Shown: positions 41,143 to 48,754, counted from the stretch's first letter. The stretch is 64,000 nt of DNA from Micromonospora ferruginea (GCF_013694245.2 NZ_CP059322.2:2662001-2726000); one strand, 5' to 3'. Notes: a model not told the origin generated them from the sequence alone. Translations and numbers: made by a program.

Positions 41143-41180
41143 CCGGGTCCTCCAAGGCGACGAGGCGCCGGAGGACCCGG
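41143..41180 (-). promoter_or_regulatory. Leader hairpin before TraR/DksA gene
   Basis: CCGGGTCCTCC (41143-41153) and GGAGGACCCGG (41170-41180) form a perfect 11-bp stem with a 16-nt loop in the predicted 5' untranslated region, between the promoter and the ATG at 41114. It could act as an attenuator or RNA-stability element. Confidence 0.5.
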
Positions 41181-41233
41181 TTCGGGACATCGGGTGCGCG
41201 GGCGAGATCACCCGTGCTCTGTGAGCCGGGCGA

Positions 41234-41259
41234 ATACCCCTGCCCCCGGCGGGCCAAAC
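41234..41259 (-). promoter_or_regulatory. SigB/F-type promoter of TraR/DksA gene
   Basis: On the reverse strand GTTT (41256-41259), 16 bp, GGGTAT (41234-41239). It matches the alternative stress-sigma consensus exactly, with a leader of about 110 nt. Confidence 0.75.
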
Positions 41260-41301
41260 CGGAGATTTCCTGGCACTTTCCGGTGAGTTCGTCCGGCCTG
41301 G

Positions 41302-41931
41302 TCAGGGCCGTTCCACGAGGGCCGGGTGCCGGGGGTCGTCGGCGCGGACCACCACGTCGGCGAAGGAGGCCGGGTCGACCTCGTCGGCGTACCGGGCGAA
41401 GGCCGGCAGGGTCCAGCGCCACGCCGCGTCCGTGCGGCGCTCCAGCGCGGCCGGGGAGAGCACCAGGTGGACGGTGAGGTCGAACGGCAGCACGCCGCCG
41501 AGCAGCAGCGCGCCGCTGACCAGGACCACCCCGCCGGGCGGCAGGTCCCGGTAGGCGGCCCGGCTGGCCCGGTCGGCGCCGGCGTCCCAGAGCGACGGCA
41601 GCAGCCGACCGCTGCCGTGCGGGCCGGCCGGGTCGAGCACCTCGCGGCGCAGCCCGGGTTCGTCGAGCCAGCCCTCGTAGTAGGCGTCCGGGTTGGTGCG
41701 GCCCTGTTCCAGGCGCACCGAGGCGGGACGCAGGAAGTCGTCGGCCCGGACGTGCAGCGCCGGCCGGCCGGCGGCGCGCAGCGGGTCGACGAGGGCGGCG
41801 GCGAGGGCGCCCGGCGCGGCGGCCGGCGGGCCGTCGACGGCCACCCGCAGCCGGCCGGGCGCCTCGGTGCGGGTGAGACGCGCGGCCAACTCGGCGACGA
41901 GCCGGTCGGGGCTGATCGGGCGGACGGCCAT
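41302..41931 (-). CDS. Uridine-kinase-like P-loop protein with degenerate Walker A
   Basis: A 209-residue protein with the overall layout of actinobacterial uridine/nucleoside kinase-like NTPases: RLRVAVDGPPAAAPGALAAA at the P-loop, HVRADDFLRPASVRLEQGRT (the DDF/Y block), YYEGWLDEPGLRREVL, VVLVSGALLLGGVLPFDLTV and a Thr/Asp-rich end. The Walker A consensus GxxxxGK(S/T) has become GPPAAAPGA, losing the phosphate-binding lysine and Ser/Thr. It is therefore probably inactive as a kinase, or uses another mode of binding. The ATG at 41931 gives MAVRPISPDRLVAELAARLT. The neighbours do not suggest a pathway. Confidence 0.8.
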   Translation of the reverse strand: MAVRPISPDRLVAELAARLTRTEAPGRLRVAVDGPPAAAPGALAAALVDPLRAAGRPALHVRADDFLRPASVRLEQGRTNPDAYYEGWLDEPGLRREVLDPAGPHGSGRLLPSLWDAGADRASRAAYRDLPPGGVVLVSGALLLGGVLPFDLTVHLVLSPAALERRTDAAWRWTLPAFARYADEVDPASFADVVVRADDPRHPALVERP

Positions 41932-42020
41932 CCGACCATCCTGCCCGGCCGGCGGGGCCGGCTCACCTCGCGGTCGCGTCCGGGCGGTCGGGGCTCCGTC
42001 CGGCGTGCGGTCGCGGGTGG

Positions 42021-42626
42021 TCAGCCGGTGCGGTCGATGGTCACCCGGGCGTCGTCGGCGAGCCGGTAGCCGACGCCGTAGACGGTGGTGACCAGCGGGA
42101 CGTCCACGCCCACCTTGCCGCGCAGCCGGCGCACGTGCACGTCGACGGTGCGGACGCCGGCGTGCTCGTAGCCCCAGACCGCGTTGAGCAGTTGCAGCCG
42201 GGTGAAGACCCGGCGGGGGTGGGCGACCAGGTGCAGCAGCAGGTCGAACTCCAGCCGGGTCAGCGGCAGCGGCTCGCCGTCGCGCAGCACCGACCGGGAG
42301 GACGCCAGGATGTGCAGGGTCGGGATGGTCGGGGCGAGCGAGCGCGCGGGGGCCCGACCGGCCGGCACCTCGGGCCGGCGGTCCACCGTCGCGGTGCCGG
42401 TGCTGATCACCGCGTCGCCGCGTTCGAGCAGCTCGCGTGCGGCGTCGAGGAGCCGGCGGGCGGCCGGGACGAGCGACTCCTCGCAGGCCAGCGGGATGTT
42501 CAGGGTCACCGTGAGCACCGGGGTGGCCGTGTTGGCGGGGCGGCGTTGGCCGCCGGGCGGACGGCCGGGGACCGCGGGTTGGGACGTATGCCATCCGGCG
42601 CGCGACGAGGCGGGGCTGACCGACAT
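42021..42626 (-). CDS. OmpR-type winged-helix regulator lacking receiver domain (1)
   Basis: A 201-residue protein whose C-terminal 100 residues are an OmpR/PhoB-type winged helix ([66 protein letters not shown]). The N-terminal half has no receiver: the phosphorylatable Asp and its partners are missing, replaced by a variable Pro/Ala region and a short domain (LTVTLNIPLACEESLVPAAR). It binds DNA presumably without a sensor kinase. AAGGAGGACC precedes the ATG at 42626. A close paralogue is at 42918. Confidence 0.9.
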   Translation of the reverse strand: MSVSPASSRAGWHTSQPAVPGRPPGGQRRPANTATPVLTVTLNIPLACEESLVPAARRLLDAARELLERGDAVISTGTATVDRRPEVPAGRAPARSLAPTIPTLHILASSRSVLRDGEPLPLTRLEFDLLLHLVAHPRRVFTRLQLLNAVWGYEHAGVRTVDVHVRRLRGKVGVDVPLVTTVYGVGYRLADDARVTIDRTG

Positions 42627-42767
42627 GGTCCTCCTTGGCTGGTCCGGGTATCTCCCCACGGCCCGGGACGCCGCTTCATCGATGCTTCCCGGCGCTCGCG
42701 TGAGGGTCAAGGGGCCGCTGCGTTGCATGAATGTGACAATTGACGAACGCATCGGAGCCGGGTGCTC

Positions 42768-42802
42768 GCTCTGCGTACGATGCTCGTTGATTAGAGCAGA
42801 GC
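42768..42802. promoter_or_regulatory. Inverted repeat upstream of winged-helix gene 1
   Basis: GCTCTGC (42768-42774) pairs with GCAGAGC (42796-42802) across 21 nt that include an AT-rich TTGATTAG. The surrounding 290-base gap between the two paralogues has the only markedly AT-rich bases nearby (42721-42800) and probably contains the promoter and operator of the gene at 42021; I see no coding sequence in it. Confidence 0.4.
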
Positions 42803-42917
42803 GGCCGGACGTGGCGTTACCGGGGGTCCCCGGCCGGTTCACAATGGCGGGTGGCGACACGAACGTGAACGCGGCGTGCCCGGTGACCGGGCACGCCGCG
42901 GGTCGGCCACGACCGGC

Positions 42918-43508
42918 TCAGGCGTCGCGGTCCACCTCGATCGGGGCGTCGTCGGCGAGCCGGTAGCCGACGCCGTACACGGTGGTCACCAGCGGTGTGT
43001 CCGGCCCGAACTTGGCGCGCAGCCGGCGCACGTGCACGTCCACGGTCCGGGCCACCGCGTGCTCGTAGCCCCACACGTTGGCGAGCAGTTGCAACCGGGT
43101 GAACACCCGGCGGGGATGCTCGGCGAGGAACAGCAGCAGGTCGTACTCGATGCGGGTCAGGCCGACCTCGACGCCGCCGTGCCGGACCCGGCGGGTGCCG
43201 GTGAGGAGGCGGACGCCACCGGGCTCCCCCGGCGCGACCGCCGGGCGGGCCGGGGCCGGCGGCGCGGCGGGCCGGCGCAGGTCGCGCACGGCCCGGACGG
43301 CCCGGTGCTCGTCCGGGCGGACCAGGGCCTCGCCGGCGGCGGCGAGTTCGTCCAGCAGATCGACCAGCCGGGCCAGGCCGGGCGTCAGCGGGCCGGCGCC
43401 CAGGTCGAGCGTGATGGTCAGCGTCGGTGCGGTACGCGGCCGGGACGGCGGCGTCCGGTCGGGACGGCCCGGTCGGGCCGGACGGCTGTCGAGGGCGACG
43501 ACGGACAT
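42918..43508 (-). CDS. OmpR-type winged-helix regulator lacking receiver domain (2)
   Basis: A 196-residue paralogue of the gene at 42021, with the same build: a variable N-terminal half ([40 protein letters not shown]) and a C-terminal OmpR winged helix ([68 protein letters not shown]). The recognition-helix regions of the two are nearly identical, so they probably bind related sites and arose by tandem duplication. CAGGAGGCTCCC precedes the ATG at 43508. Again no receiver domain. Confidence 0.9.
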   Translation of the reverse strand: MSVVALDSRPARPGRPDRTPPSRPRTAPTLTITLDLGAGPLTPGLARLVDLLDELAAAGEALVRPDEHRAVRAVRDLRRPAAPPAPARPAVAPGEPGGVRLLTGTRRVRHGGVEVGLTRIEYDLLLFLAEHPRRVFTRLQLLANVWGYEHAVARTVDVHVRRLRAKFGPDTPLVTTVYGVGYRLADDAPIEVDRDA

Positions 43509-43560
43509 GGGAGCCTCCTGTGCGGGCGGTCGCCCCGCCCCGCCGGGTGCGGCGGGACGG

Positions 43561-44051
43561 TCAGCGGAGCGCCCGGCCGGCGGTGACCGGGGGCGCGGTG
43601 GACGAGGGTCGGGGCGGCGGGGTGGGGCCGAGGGTGGGCAGGCCGGCGATGCGCCAGGCGGCGAAGCCGCCGACCACGTCGGTGGCCCGGCCCAGGCCGA
43701 TGTCCTGCAACGCGGCGGCGGCCAGCGACGACGTGTAGCCCTCCTGGCAGAGCACGACGACCGGCACGTCGTAGCCGACCGCCTGCGGCAGCCGGGCCGC
43801 GCAGCGCGGGTCGAAGCGCCATTCCAGGACGTTGCGCTCGACGGTGAGCGCGCCGGGCACGGTGCCGTGCGCGGCCCGCTGGCCGGCCGGGCGGATGTCG
43901 ACCAGCAGCGCGCCGCCCCGGCAGGCCAGGTGGGCCTGCTCCGGGTCGAGACGACGCAGCCGGGCGCGGGCGGCGGCGAGGATGTCGTCGATGCCCCGCG
44001 AGCCGGGCGGGGGACCGGACAGCTCTCGGCGGGGGCGGGGGTCTGCGCCAT
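43561..44051 (-). CDS. Rhodanese-domain sulfurtransferase, apparent frameshift at start
   Basis: The body encodes a single rhodanese domain: [40 protein letters not shown] and the active loop [18 protein letters not shown] with catalytic cysteine, then [17 protein letters not shown]. The best start, ATG at 44051 with GGAAGGAC upstream (reads [19 protein letters not shown]), is in a different frame. A one-base insertion in the C-runs near 44010-44040 would join them. Without it, translation would need to begin at 44148 inside the preceding gene. It follows the cysteine dioxygenase gene on the same strand; together they would oxidise cysteine and handle its sulfur. The exact 5' end is unsettled. 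Confidence 0.7.
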
Positions 44052-44101
44052 GGTGGCGTCCTTCCGTTCGGCGGGATTCGGGGGCGGGACGGTCGGCCGG
44101 C

Positions 44102-44554
44102 TCACCACGCCACGCCGGCCTCGGCCACCTCGGCGACCCGCAGCCCACCGGCGTCGAGCCGGTAGCGGGTCATCCGGCGCAGCGCGGGCCGGTAGACGTG
44201 CACGCTGACCGCGGGCTGGTCGCCGCGGTTGGTGACCTGGTGCACGTGCCGGGCGCCGAAGCGCCGGCCGGCGCCCGCGGCGAGGCGGTGCGGGCGCAGC
44301 CGGCCGCCGCTGACCGTCTCCTCGGTGAGCACGCCGGCGACGACCAGGAAGGCGCCGGACGAGCCGCCGTGGTCGTGCAGGTCGGTGCCCTGCCCGGGCA
44401 GCCAGCTCAGCGCCCAGACCTCGTGCGCGGCGTCGGCGTGCAGGCGCGCGTACCAGCGTTCGGACCGGTCGAAGCGCAGCGGCACCGGCCAGCCGGTCGG
44501 GTCGGCCCAGCAGGCGGCGACGGTACGCAGATCGGTGGGATCGGTGCTGGTCAT
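44102..44554 (-). CDS. Cysteine dioxygenase family protein
   Basis: A 150-residue cupin of the type I cysteine dioxygenase family. It has the iron-binding [17 protein letters not shown] (H-x-H...E-type motif one) and [19 protein letters not shown] (motif two). Length and order match bacterial CDOs of about 150-190 residues. It would convert cysteine to cysteine sulfinate using molecular oxygen. The ATG at 44554 gives [19 protein letters not shown]. The rhodanese gene follows at 50 nt, forming a sulfur-amino-acid catabolism operon. A strong palindrome lies upstream at 44608-44624. Confidence 0.92.
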   Translation of the reverse strand: MTSTDPTDLRTVAACWADPTGWPVPLRFDRSERWYARLHADAAHEVWALSWLPGQGTDLHDHGGSSGAFLVVAGVLTEETVSGGRLRPHRLAAGAGRRFGARHVHQVTNRGDQPAVSVHVYRPALRRMTRYRLDAGGLRVAEVAEAGVAW

Positions 44555-44607
44555 CGGCGGGACGTCCTCACGGTGCGGAGCGGTGCGTGCCCCCGTACTT
44601 TAGACGG

Positions 44608-44624
44608 TAAACCCTATAGGTTTA
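44608..44624. promoter_or_regulatory. Operator-like palindrome upstream of cysteine dioxygenase
   Basis: TAAACCCTATAGGTTTA reads as AAACC-TATA-GGTTT arms with one extra C; it is the only strongly AT-rich, symmetric block nearby. It lies 54 nt upstream of the cysteine dioxygenase ATG. A sulfur- or redox-responsive repressor of the Rrf2 type is one possibility, but no such gene is in the window. Confidence 0.5.
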
Positions 44625-44660
44625 GTAGGTAATACCGAATGCTGGGACGCCGTTCGCGCG

Positions 44661-45038
44661 TCAGCGCCGCACCGGCGGGTCCACCCGGTAGCCGGGCACC
44701 GACGGCCAGCGGACGGTCAGCACGGTGGACTCCCGCTCCGCGTACCAGGAGTGGTCCACGCCCCGGCCCCACACCACGTAGTCGCCGGGCGCGCGCAGCA
44801 CCACCGTGCGGTCCGGCAACTCGACCCGGAACGCGCCGCTGACCAGCACCAGCAACGCGGTACGCCGCTCGCCGGTGGCCCACCGCGAACGCGTCTCCCC
44901 CGCCGGGTGCACCCCCCACTTCACCTCGACCTCGGCACTGTGCCGCACGTCGCCCGCCGGCTTGAAGTGCCCCAGCAACCAGCCCGCGTCGGCCGCCCCG
45001 TCCACCGCCGCGTTGCCCACGTACACCCGATCGTCCAC
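44661..45038 (-). CDS. Single-domain cupin protein
   Basis: A 125-residue one-domain cupin: VRHSAEVEVKWGVHPAGETR, RTALLVLVSGAFRVELPD, VLRAPGDYVVWGRGVDHSWY. The H-containing metal positions are partly kept (GVHPAGE and VDHSWYAE). I prefer the GTG at 45038 with GGGAGG 5 nt upstream over the overlapping GTG at 45044. Small cupins of this kind act as sugar or acid binders, isomerases or regulatory domains; no specific role can be assigned. It is divergent from the ankyrin gene. Confidence 0.75.
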   Translation of the reverse strand: MDDRVYVGNAAVDGAADAGWLLGHFKPAGDVRHSAEVEVKWGVHPAGETRSRWATGERRTALLVLVSGAFRVELPDRTVVLRAPGDYVVWGRGVDHSWYAERESTVLTVRWPSVPGYRVDPPVRR

Positions 45039-45105
45039 AACCACCTCCCGTGCCGGCTGCGCAAGCTACCAGGCACGACCGGCCGGCACGCCTTAGCCTG
45101 GGCGG

Positions 45106-45498
45106 ATGCCCGACGAACTGGACGCCGCGACGATCGACTTCGCCCACCGGATGTTCGACCTGGCGCGGGCCGGCGAGACCGCGGAACTGGCCGCCAACGT
45201 GGACGCCGGGCTGCCGGTCAACCTCACCAACGCCAAGGGCGACACGCTGCTGATCCTGGCCGCCTACCACGCCCACCCGGAGACCGTGTCCGCGCTGCTC
45301 GCCCGTGGCGCGGATCCGGCCCGGGTCAACGACCGGGGCCAGACCGCGCTGGCGGCGGCCGTGTTCCGGCAGAACGCGGCGGCGGTGCGGGCCCTGCTCG
45401 ACGCCGGCGCCGACCCGGAACACGGCGGCCCCTCGGCGGTCGAGACCGCCCGGTTCTTCGCGCTGCCCGAGATGCTGGCGCTGCTCGGCCGCGACTGA
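45106..45498 (+). CDS. Ankyrin-repeat protein
   Basis: A 130-residue protein with three to four ankyrin repeats: NAKGDTLLILAAYHAHPETV, NDRGQTALAAAVFRQNAAAV and SAVETARFFALPEMLALLG. It contains nothing else, so it is a protein-binding module. The ATG at 45106 stands 6 nt after a TAGCCT box, so a leaderless message is likely. Similar single-domain ankyrin proteins occur in many actinobacteria; one common context is beside catalase or other stress enzymes, but here it stands alone. Confidence 0.85.
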   Translation: MPDELDAATIDFAHRMFDLARAGETAELAANVDAGLPVNLTNAKGDTLLILAAYHAHPETVSALLARGADPARVNDRGQTALAAAVFRQNAAAVRALLDAGADPEHGGPSAVETARFFALPEMLALLGRD

Positions 45499-45523
45499 CG
45501 CCCGGGGCGGGTATACAGGATCG

Positions 45524-46498
45524 GTGGAGGATCCCGTACCCGAGCAGATGCGCGTCGCGGCCGGCGCGCTGCTGGCGGCGCTCGACGAACCGGCCCGCCG
45601 GCGGGCCCGGCACGACTTCGACGACGAGCCGGCCCGGCGATGGCTGGAGTACCGGCCCCGCCCCCGACCCGGCGTGACGGTCGCCGACCTCGACGTCGGC
45701 GCCCGCAAGGCCGCCCACCGGCTGCTCGCCACCGCGCTGAGCCCGGCCGCCTACGCCCAGGCGATGGCCGTGGTGGCGTTGGAGGAGGTGCTCGACCGGG
45801 CCGAGGGCTGGCGGCGCGGCCGGCACAGCGGCGACTACTGGGTGGCGGTCTTCGGCGACCCGGCGCGCGACGACCGCTGGGGGTGGCGGTTCGAGGGCCA
45901 CCACCTGTCGGTGAGCATGACCGTCGCCGACGACCGGGTCTCCCCCGCCCCGATCTTCCTCGGCGCGAACCCGGCCACCGTCCGGCACGCCGGCCGGCCG
46001 GTCTCCCGCCCGCTGGGCCCGGAAGAGGACCTGGCCCGCGAGCTGCTGGACGCGCTCGGGGCGGGCGGGCGGTCCGCCGCGATCATCGCCACCGAGGCGC
46101 CGGCCGACATCATCAGCGCCACCCGGGCCACCGCGCCCGGCCGGCTCGACCCGCTCGGCGTGCCGCGCGGTCGACTCGGCCCGACCGGCCGCGCGCTGCT
46201 CGACCGCCTGGTCGCGCTCTACCTGGACCGGCTCCCGGCCGAGCTGGCCGCCCGGGAGACCGACCGGCTCGACGGCGGCGAGCTGCACTTCGCCTGGGCC
46301 GGCCCGGTCGAGCCGGGCCGGCGACACTACTACCGGGTGCAGGGCGACGACCTGCTGATCGAGTACGACAACACCGCCGACGACGGCAACCACGCGCACA
46401 CCGTGCTGCGCCGCCCGGCCGGCGACTTCGGCGCCGACGTGCTGGCCGCGCACCACGCCGCCGCGCACCGGCCGGTCAGCGGCGACGGGCCTCGATGA
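45524..46498 (+). CDS. DUF3500 family protein
   Basis: A 324-residue protein matching DUF3500, widespread in bacteria: LDVGARKAAHRLLATALSPA, DYWVAVFGDPARDDRWGWRF, EGHHLSVSMTVADD and GPVEPGRRHYYRVQGDDLLI, ending with DGNHAHTVLRRPAGDFGADV. The pairs HH and NHAH could bind metal. There is no signal peptide here, although many DUF3500 proteins are secreted. I start at the GTG at 45524, about 8 nt after a TATACA box. The last 23 bases overlap the convergent methyltransferase gene. The function is unknown. Confidence 0.85.
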   Translation: MEDPVPEQMRVAAGALLAALDEPARRRARHDFDDEPARRWLEYRPRPRPGVTVADLDVGARKAAHRLLATALSPAAYAQAMAVVALEEVLDRAEGWRRGRHSGDYWVAVFGDPARDDRWGWRFEGHHLSVSMTVADDRVSPAPIFLGANPATVRHAGRPVSRPLGPEEDLARELLDALGAGGRSAAIIATEAPADIISATRATAPGRLDPLGVPRGRLGPTGRALLDRLVALYLDRLPAELAARETDRLDGGELHFAWAGPVEPGRRHYYRVQGDDLLIEYDNTADDGNHAHTVLRRPAGDFGADVLAAHHAAAHRPVSGDGPR

Positions 46499-47234
46499 GG
46501 AACCGCCGGGCGTGGGCCACGAACCGGCCCTCGGCCCGGATCCGCTCGTCCAGCCGGCGCAGCGCGGCGCGGTGCCGGTCGACCGTGAAACCGGGCACGG
46601 TCCAGACCACCTTGCGCAGGAACCAGACCACCGCGCCGACGTCGTGGAAGACGGTACGCAGGGTGGCGCTGCGCAGGTCCACCACGGTCAGCCCGGCGGC
46701 CTCGGCGGCGGCGACCGCCTGCTCCGGGTGGCGGTGCTCCGGCGGCGGCAGCGGCCCGAGGACCGCCTCGCTGAGTTCCCGCATCGTGCCGGGGCCGATC
46801 TGCTGCGACAGGTAGCTGCCGCCGGGGCGCAGCACCCGCGCCACCTCGTCCCACCAGGTGTCCACCGGGTGCCGGCTGACCACCAGGTCGAACGCGGCGT
46901 CGCGGAACGGCAGCGGCGGGCGTTCGCCGACCCGGACCACGTGCGCGCCGACCCGGCGCAGGTTGCGCCGGGCCACCGGCACGTTCGGGGGCCAGGCCTC
47001 GGTGGCCACCAGCAGCGGCGGCGGCGTGGGCGCCTCGGCCAGCACCTCGCCGCCGCCGGTGTCGATGTCCAGGGCGGCGTCCACGGCCGCCAGCCGGGCG
47101 GCGACGAGGCGCGCGTACCCCCACGGCGGGCGCTCCTCGGTGGCGCGCCCGGCCAGCCAGGAGAAGCCCCATCCCTCGACCGGGGCGGCCTCGGCCTCGG
47201 CGACCAGCTCGTCGAATCCACGATCGGTGACCAT
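46476..47234 (-). CDS. Class I SAM-dependent methyltransferase
   Basis: A 252-residue methyltransferase. Motif I is LDIDTGGGEVLAEAP (near residue 57), followed by VPVARRNLRRVGAHVVRVGE and the motif IV region PFRDAAFDLVVSRHPVDTWW. ARVLRPGGSYLSQQIGP marks the methyltransferase_11-type loop. The N-terminal helix contains the substrate side. The ATG at 47234 starts MVTDRGFDELVAEAEAAPVE. Substrate unknown: members methylate small molecules or rRNA-like targets. It is transcribed alone. Confidence 0.9.
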   Translation of the reverse strand: MVTDRGFDELVAEAEAAPVEGWGFSWLAGRATEERPPWGYARLVAARLAAVDAALDIDTGGGEVLAEAPTPPPLLVATEAWPPNVPVARRNLRRVGAHVVRVGERPPLPFRDAAFDLVVSRHPVDTWWDEVARVLRPGGSYLSQQIGPGTMRELSEAVLGPLPPPEHRHPEQAVAAAEAAGLTVVDLRSATLRTVFHDVGAVVWFLRKVVWTVPGFTVDRHRAALRRLDERIRAEGRFVAHARRFLIEARRR

Positions 47235-47327
47235 GGCCCGAGCCTGCCGCCGGACGACCGCGCCCGGCAACGCGATTTCCGCTCCCGTCGCCGTGCCGGC
47301 CAGCGCCGGGTCCACGCCGCCCGACGG

Positions 47328-47834
47328 TCAGAACGGTCGGGGCCGGGCGATCTCGACGGTGGCGCCGTGCACGCCGTCGAAGGCGTCCAGTCCGGTCGGC
47401 TCGGCGGCGCGACGCCGGTCGGACTGCTGCATCAGCCGCGCGCCCAGGCCCACCCCGACCGCGCCCACGACCAGCGCGACCAGCTCGGTGGCGAGCTGGC
47501 CCCCGGTCGCGCCGCGCTGCGGGGCGTGCGCCCGGATCAGGCAGGTGAGCAGGAACATCGCCGCCATCACGGCGTTGACCAGATTGAACGTGACGGCGGT
47601 CCGGTTGGCGCGGCCGATCCGCACGTCCCACAGGTCGACCAGCCCGGCCACCGTGGCGAGCCCGGCGGCGACCAGCGCGGCGACCGCCGTCCAGTAGCCC
47701 ACCTCGCCGAGGAAGGCCGGGCCGCCGGCGACGTCGGCCAGGTCGAACACGGCGGCGCTGACGAAGAGCCCGAACGGAAACGTCACCAGCATCGGTTGGA
47801 TGGGGTGCCCCTGCACCCGAAGTCGGCTCTCCAT
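47328..47834 (-). CDS. DUF2231 four-helix membrane protein
   Basis: A 168-residue integral membrane protein. QGHPIQPMLVTFPFGLFVSA is the DUF2231 opening with conserved HP. Four hydrophobic helices follow (FVSAAVFDLADV, YWTAVAALVAAGLATVAGLV, FNLVNAVMAAMFLLTCLIR, ALVVGAVGVGLGARL). The family is often found in stress or redox gene sets, and the conserved histidine might bind heme or metal; the function is not established. A SigB-type promoter lies upstream. Confidence 0.9.
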   Translation of the reverse strand: MESRLRVQGHPIQPMLVTFPFGLFVSAAVFDLADVAGGPAFLGEVGYWTAVAALVAAGLATVAGLVDLWDVRIGRANRTAVTFNLVNAVMAAMFLLTCLIRAHAPQRGATGGQLATELVALVVGAVGVGLGARLMQQSDRRRAAEPTGLDAFDGVHGATVEIARPRPF

Positions 47835-47875
47835 CGCGTCCTCCCCACGTCGGCGCAGATCACCAGTCCAGGGTG

Positions 47876-47901
47876 CTACCCGGGGGCCCGTGGGGCGAAA
47901 C
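47876..47901 (-). promoter_or_regulatory. SigB/F-type promoter of DUF2231 gene
   Basis: On the reverse strand GTTT (47898-47901), 16 bp, GGGTAG (47876-47881); the leader to the ATG at 47834 is about 35 nt. Confidence 0.75.
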
Positions 47902-47910
47902 GACTGTCGG

Positions 47911-48651
47911 TCAGTTGTCCCGAGGTCGGGAGACGGTGAGCACGAGCCGCTCGGCCACCTCGCGCAGCGGAATGTCCAACGAGGAGGCGGCGCTGCGGAG
48001 CACGTCGAGGGCCTCCGGCGCCGGGCATCCCCGCTGCGTCATGATCACCCCGACCGCGTGCCCGACCACCCCCTCGGCGAGCAGCGCGCCGTCGAGCTGG
48101 CCGGCGCGGGCGGTCGCCCGCTCCCGGTCGCGGACGGCGGCGAGCAGCAGCCCGGCGTGCTCGGCCAGCAGCATCGCGGTGAGCTGGTGGCTCGGCGTGA
48201 GCGCCTCCGAAGACTGCGCGTAGAGGTTGATCGCGCCGATGACCTGCTCGTCGACGTCGACCGGGGCGGAGATCACCCCGTGCACGCCCAGCGCGCGGGC
48301 CCGCGCGTTCCAGGCCGGCCAGCGCGTCTCGTCCGCCAACCCGCCCGCGATGATCATCTCGCGGCGACGGATGGCGCTCAGCGCCGGCGTGTCCGGGCCG
48401 TGCCGCAGGTCGTCCAGCTCGGCCCGGTGCGGGTCGGACGCGGCCACCCCGGCCGGCTCACCGGCCCGCAGCGCGGTGAAGCCGCAGGAATCCACCCCGG
48501 GCACCGCGTCGCGGGCGATCCGGACCAGCCGGTCCAGCGCCTCGTCGAAGTCGGCCACCGCGATCAGGCCGGCGGTCAGCTCGCGCAGCAGCGCGGCGGT
48601 CTCCAGCACACCCAGGTCGTCGGTCATCGGCTGGCAGGTGTCGAGGTTCAC
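47911..48651 (-). CDS. GAF-ANTAR transcription antitermination regulator
   Basis: A 246-residue regulator: a GAF domain (about residues 25-165: LRELTAGLIAVADFDEALDR, IAGGLADETRWPAWNARARA, VISAPVDVDEQVIGAINLYA) followed by a C-terminal ANTAR RNA-binding domain (LLAEGVVGHAVGVIMTQRGC, APEALDVLRSAASSLDIPLR). Such proteins bind paired hexaloop RNA hairpins and block termination. The GTG at 48651 overlaps the stop of a 24-residue ORF that has a strong ribosome binding site. An ATG at 48627 is an alternative start. The input signal and targets are unknown. Confidence 0.9.
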   Translation of the reverse strand: MNLDTCQPMTDDLGVLETAALLRELTAGLIAVADFDEALDRLVRIARDAVPGVDSCGFTALRAGEPAGVAASDPHRAELDDLRHGPDTPALSAIRRREMIIAGGLADETRWPAWNARARALGVHGVISAPVDVDEQVIGAINLYAQSSEALTPSHQLTAMLLAEHAGLLLAAVRDRERATARAGQLDGALLAEGVVGHAVGVIMTQRGCPAPEALDVLRSAASSLDIPLREVAERLVLTVSRPRDN

Positions 48652-48722
48652 CGCGCCACGGCCCCCGCCGCCCCCGCGTCGCTCCACGCGGTGTTCCGCT
48701 CCGGCGCCGTTGCCTGTGCCAT
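48648..48722 (-). CDS. 24-residue ORF coupled to GAF-ANTAR gene
   Basis: ATG at 48722 with GGAGGGAGGAC immediately before it; the frame (begins MAQATAPERNTAWSDAGAAG) stops in a GTGA overlap with the GAF-ANTAR GTG. Either it is a translational coupling ORF or the upstream part of the regulator with a frameshift in the G-runs around 48660-48675. Confidence 0.4.
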   Translation of the reverse strand: MAQATAPERNTAWSDAGAAGAVAR

Positions 48723-48754
48723 GTCCGTCCTCCCTCTGGCCGAGCCTCGGCCTA

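Noticed and set aside
42918..44108. One 396-residue fusion of rhodanese-region sequence and winged helix
   Set aside because: The upstream half is an off-frame reading of the rhodanese gene; the winged-helix gene has its own ATG at 43508 with a strong ribosome binding site.
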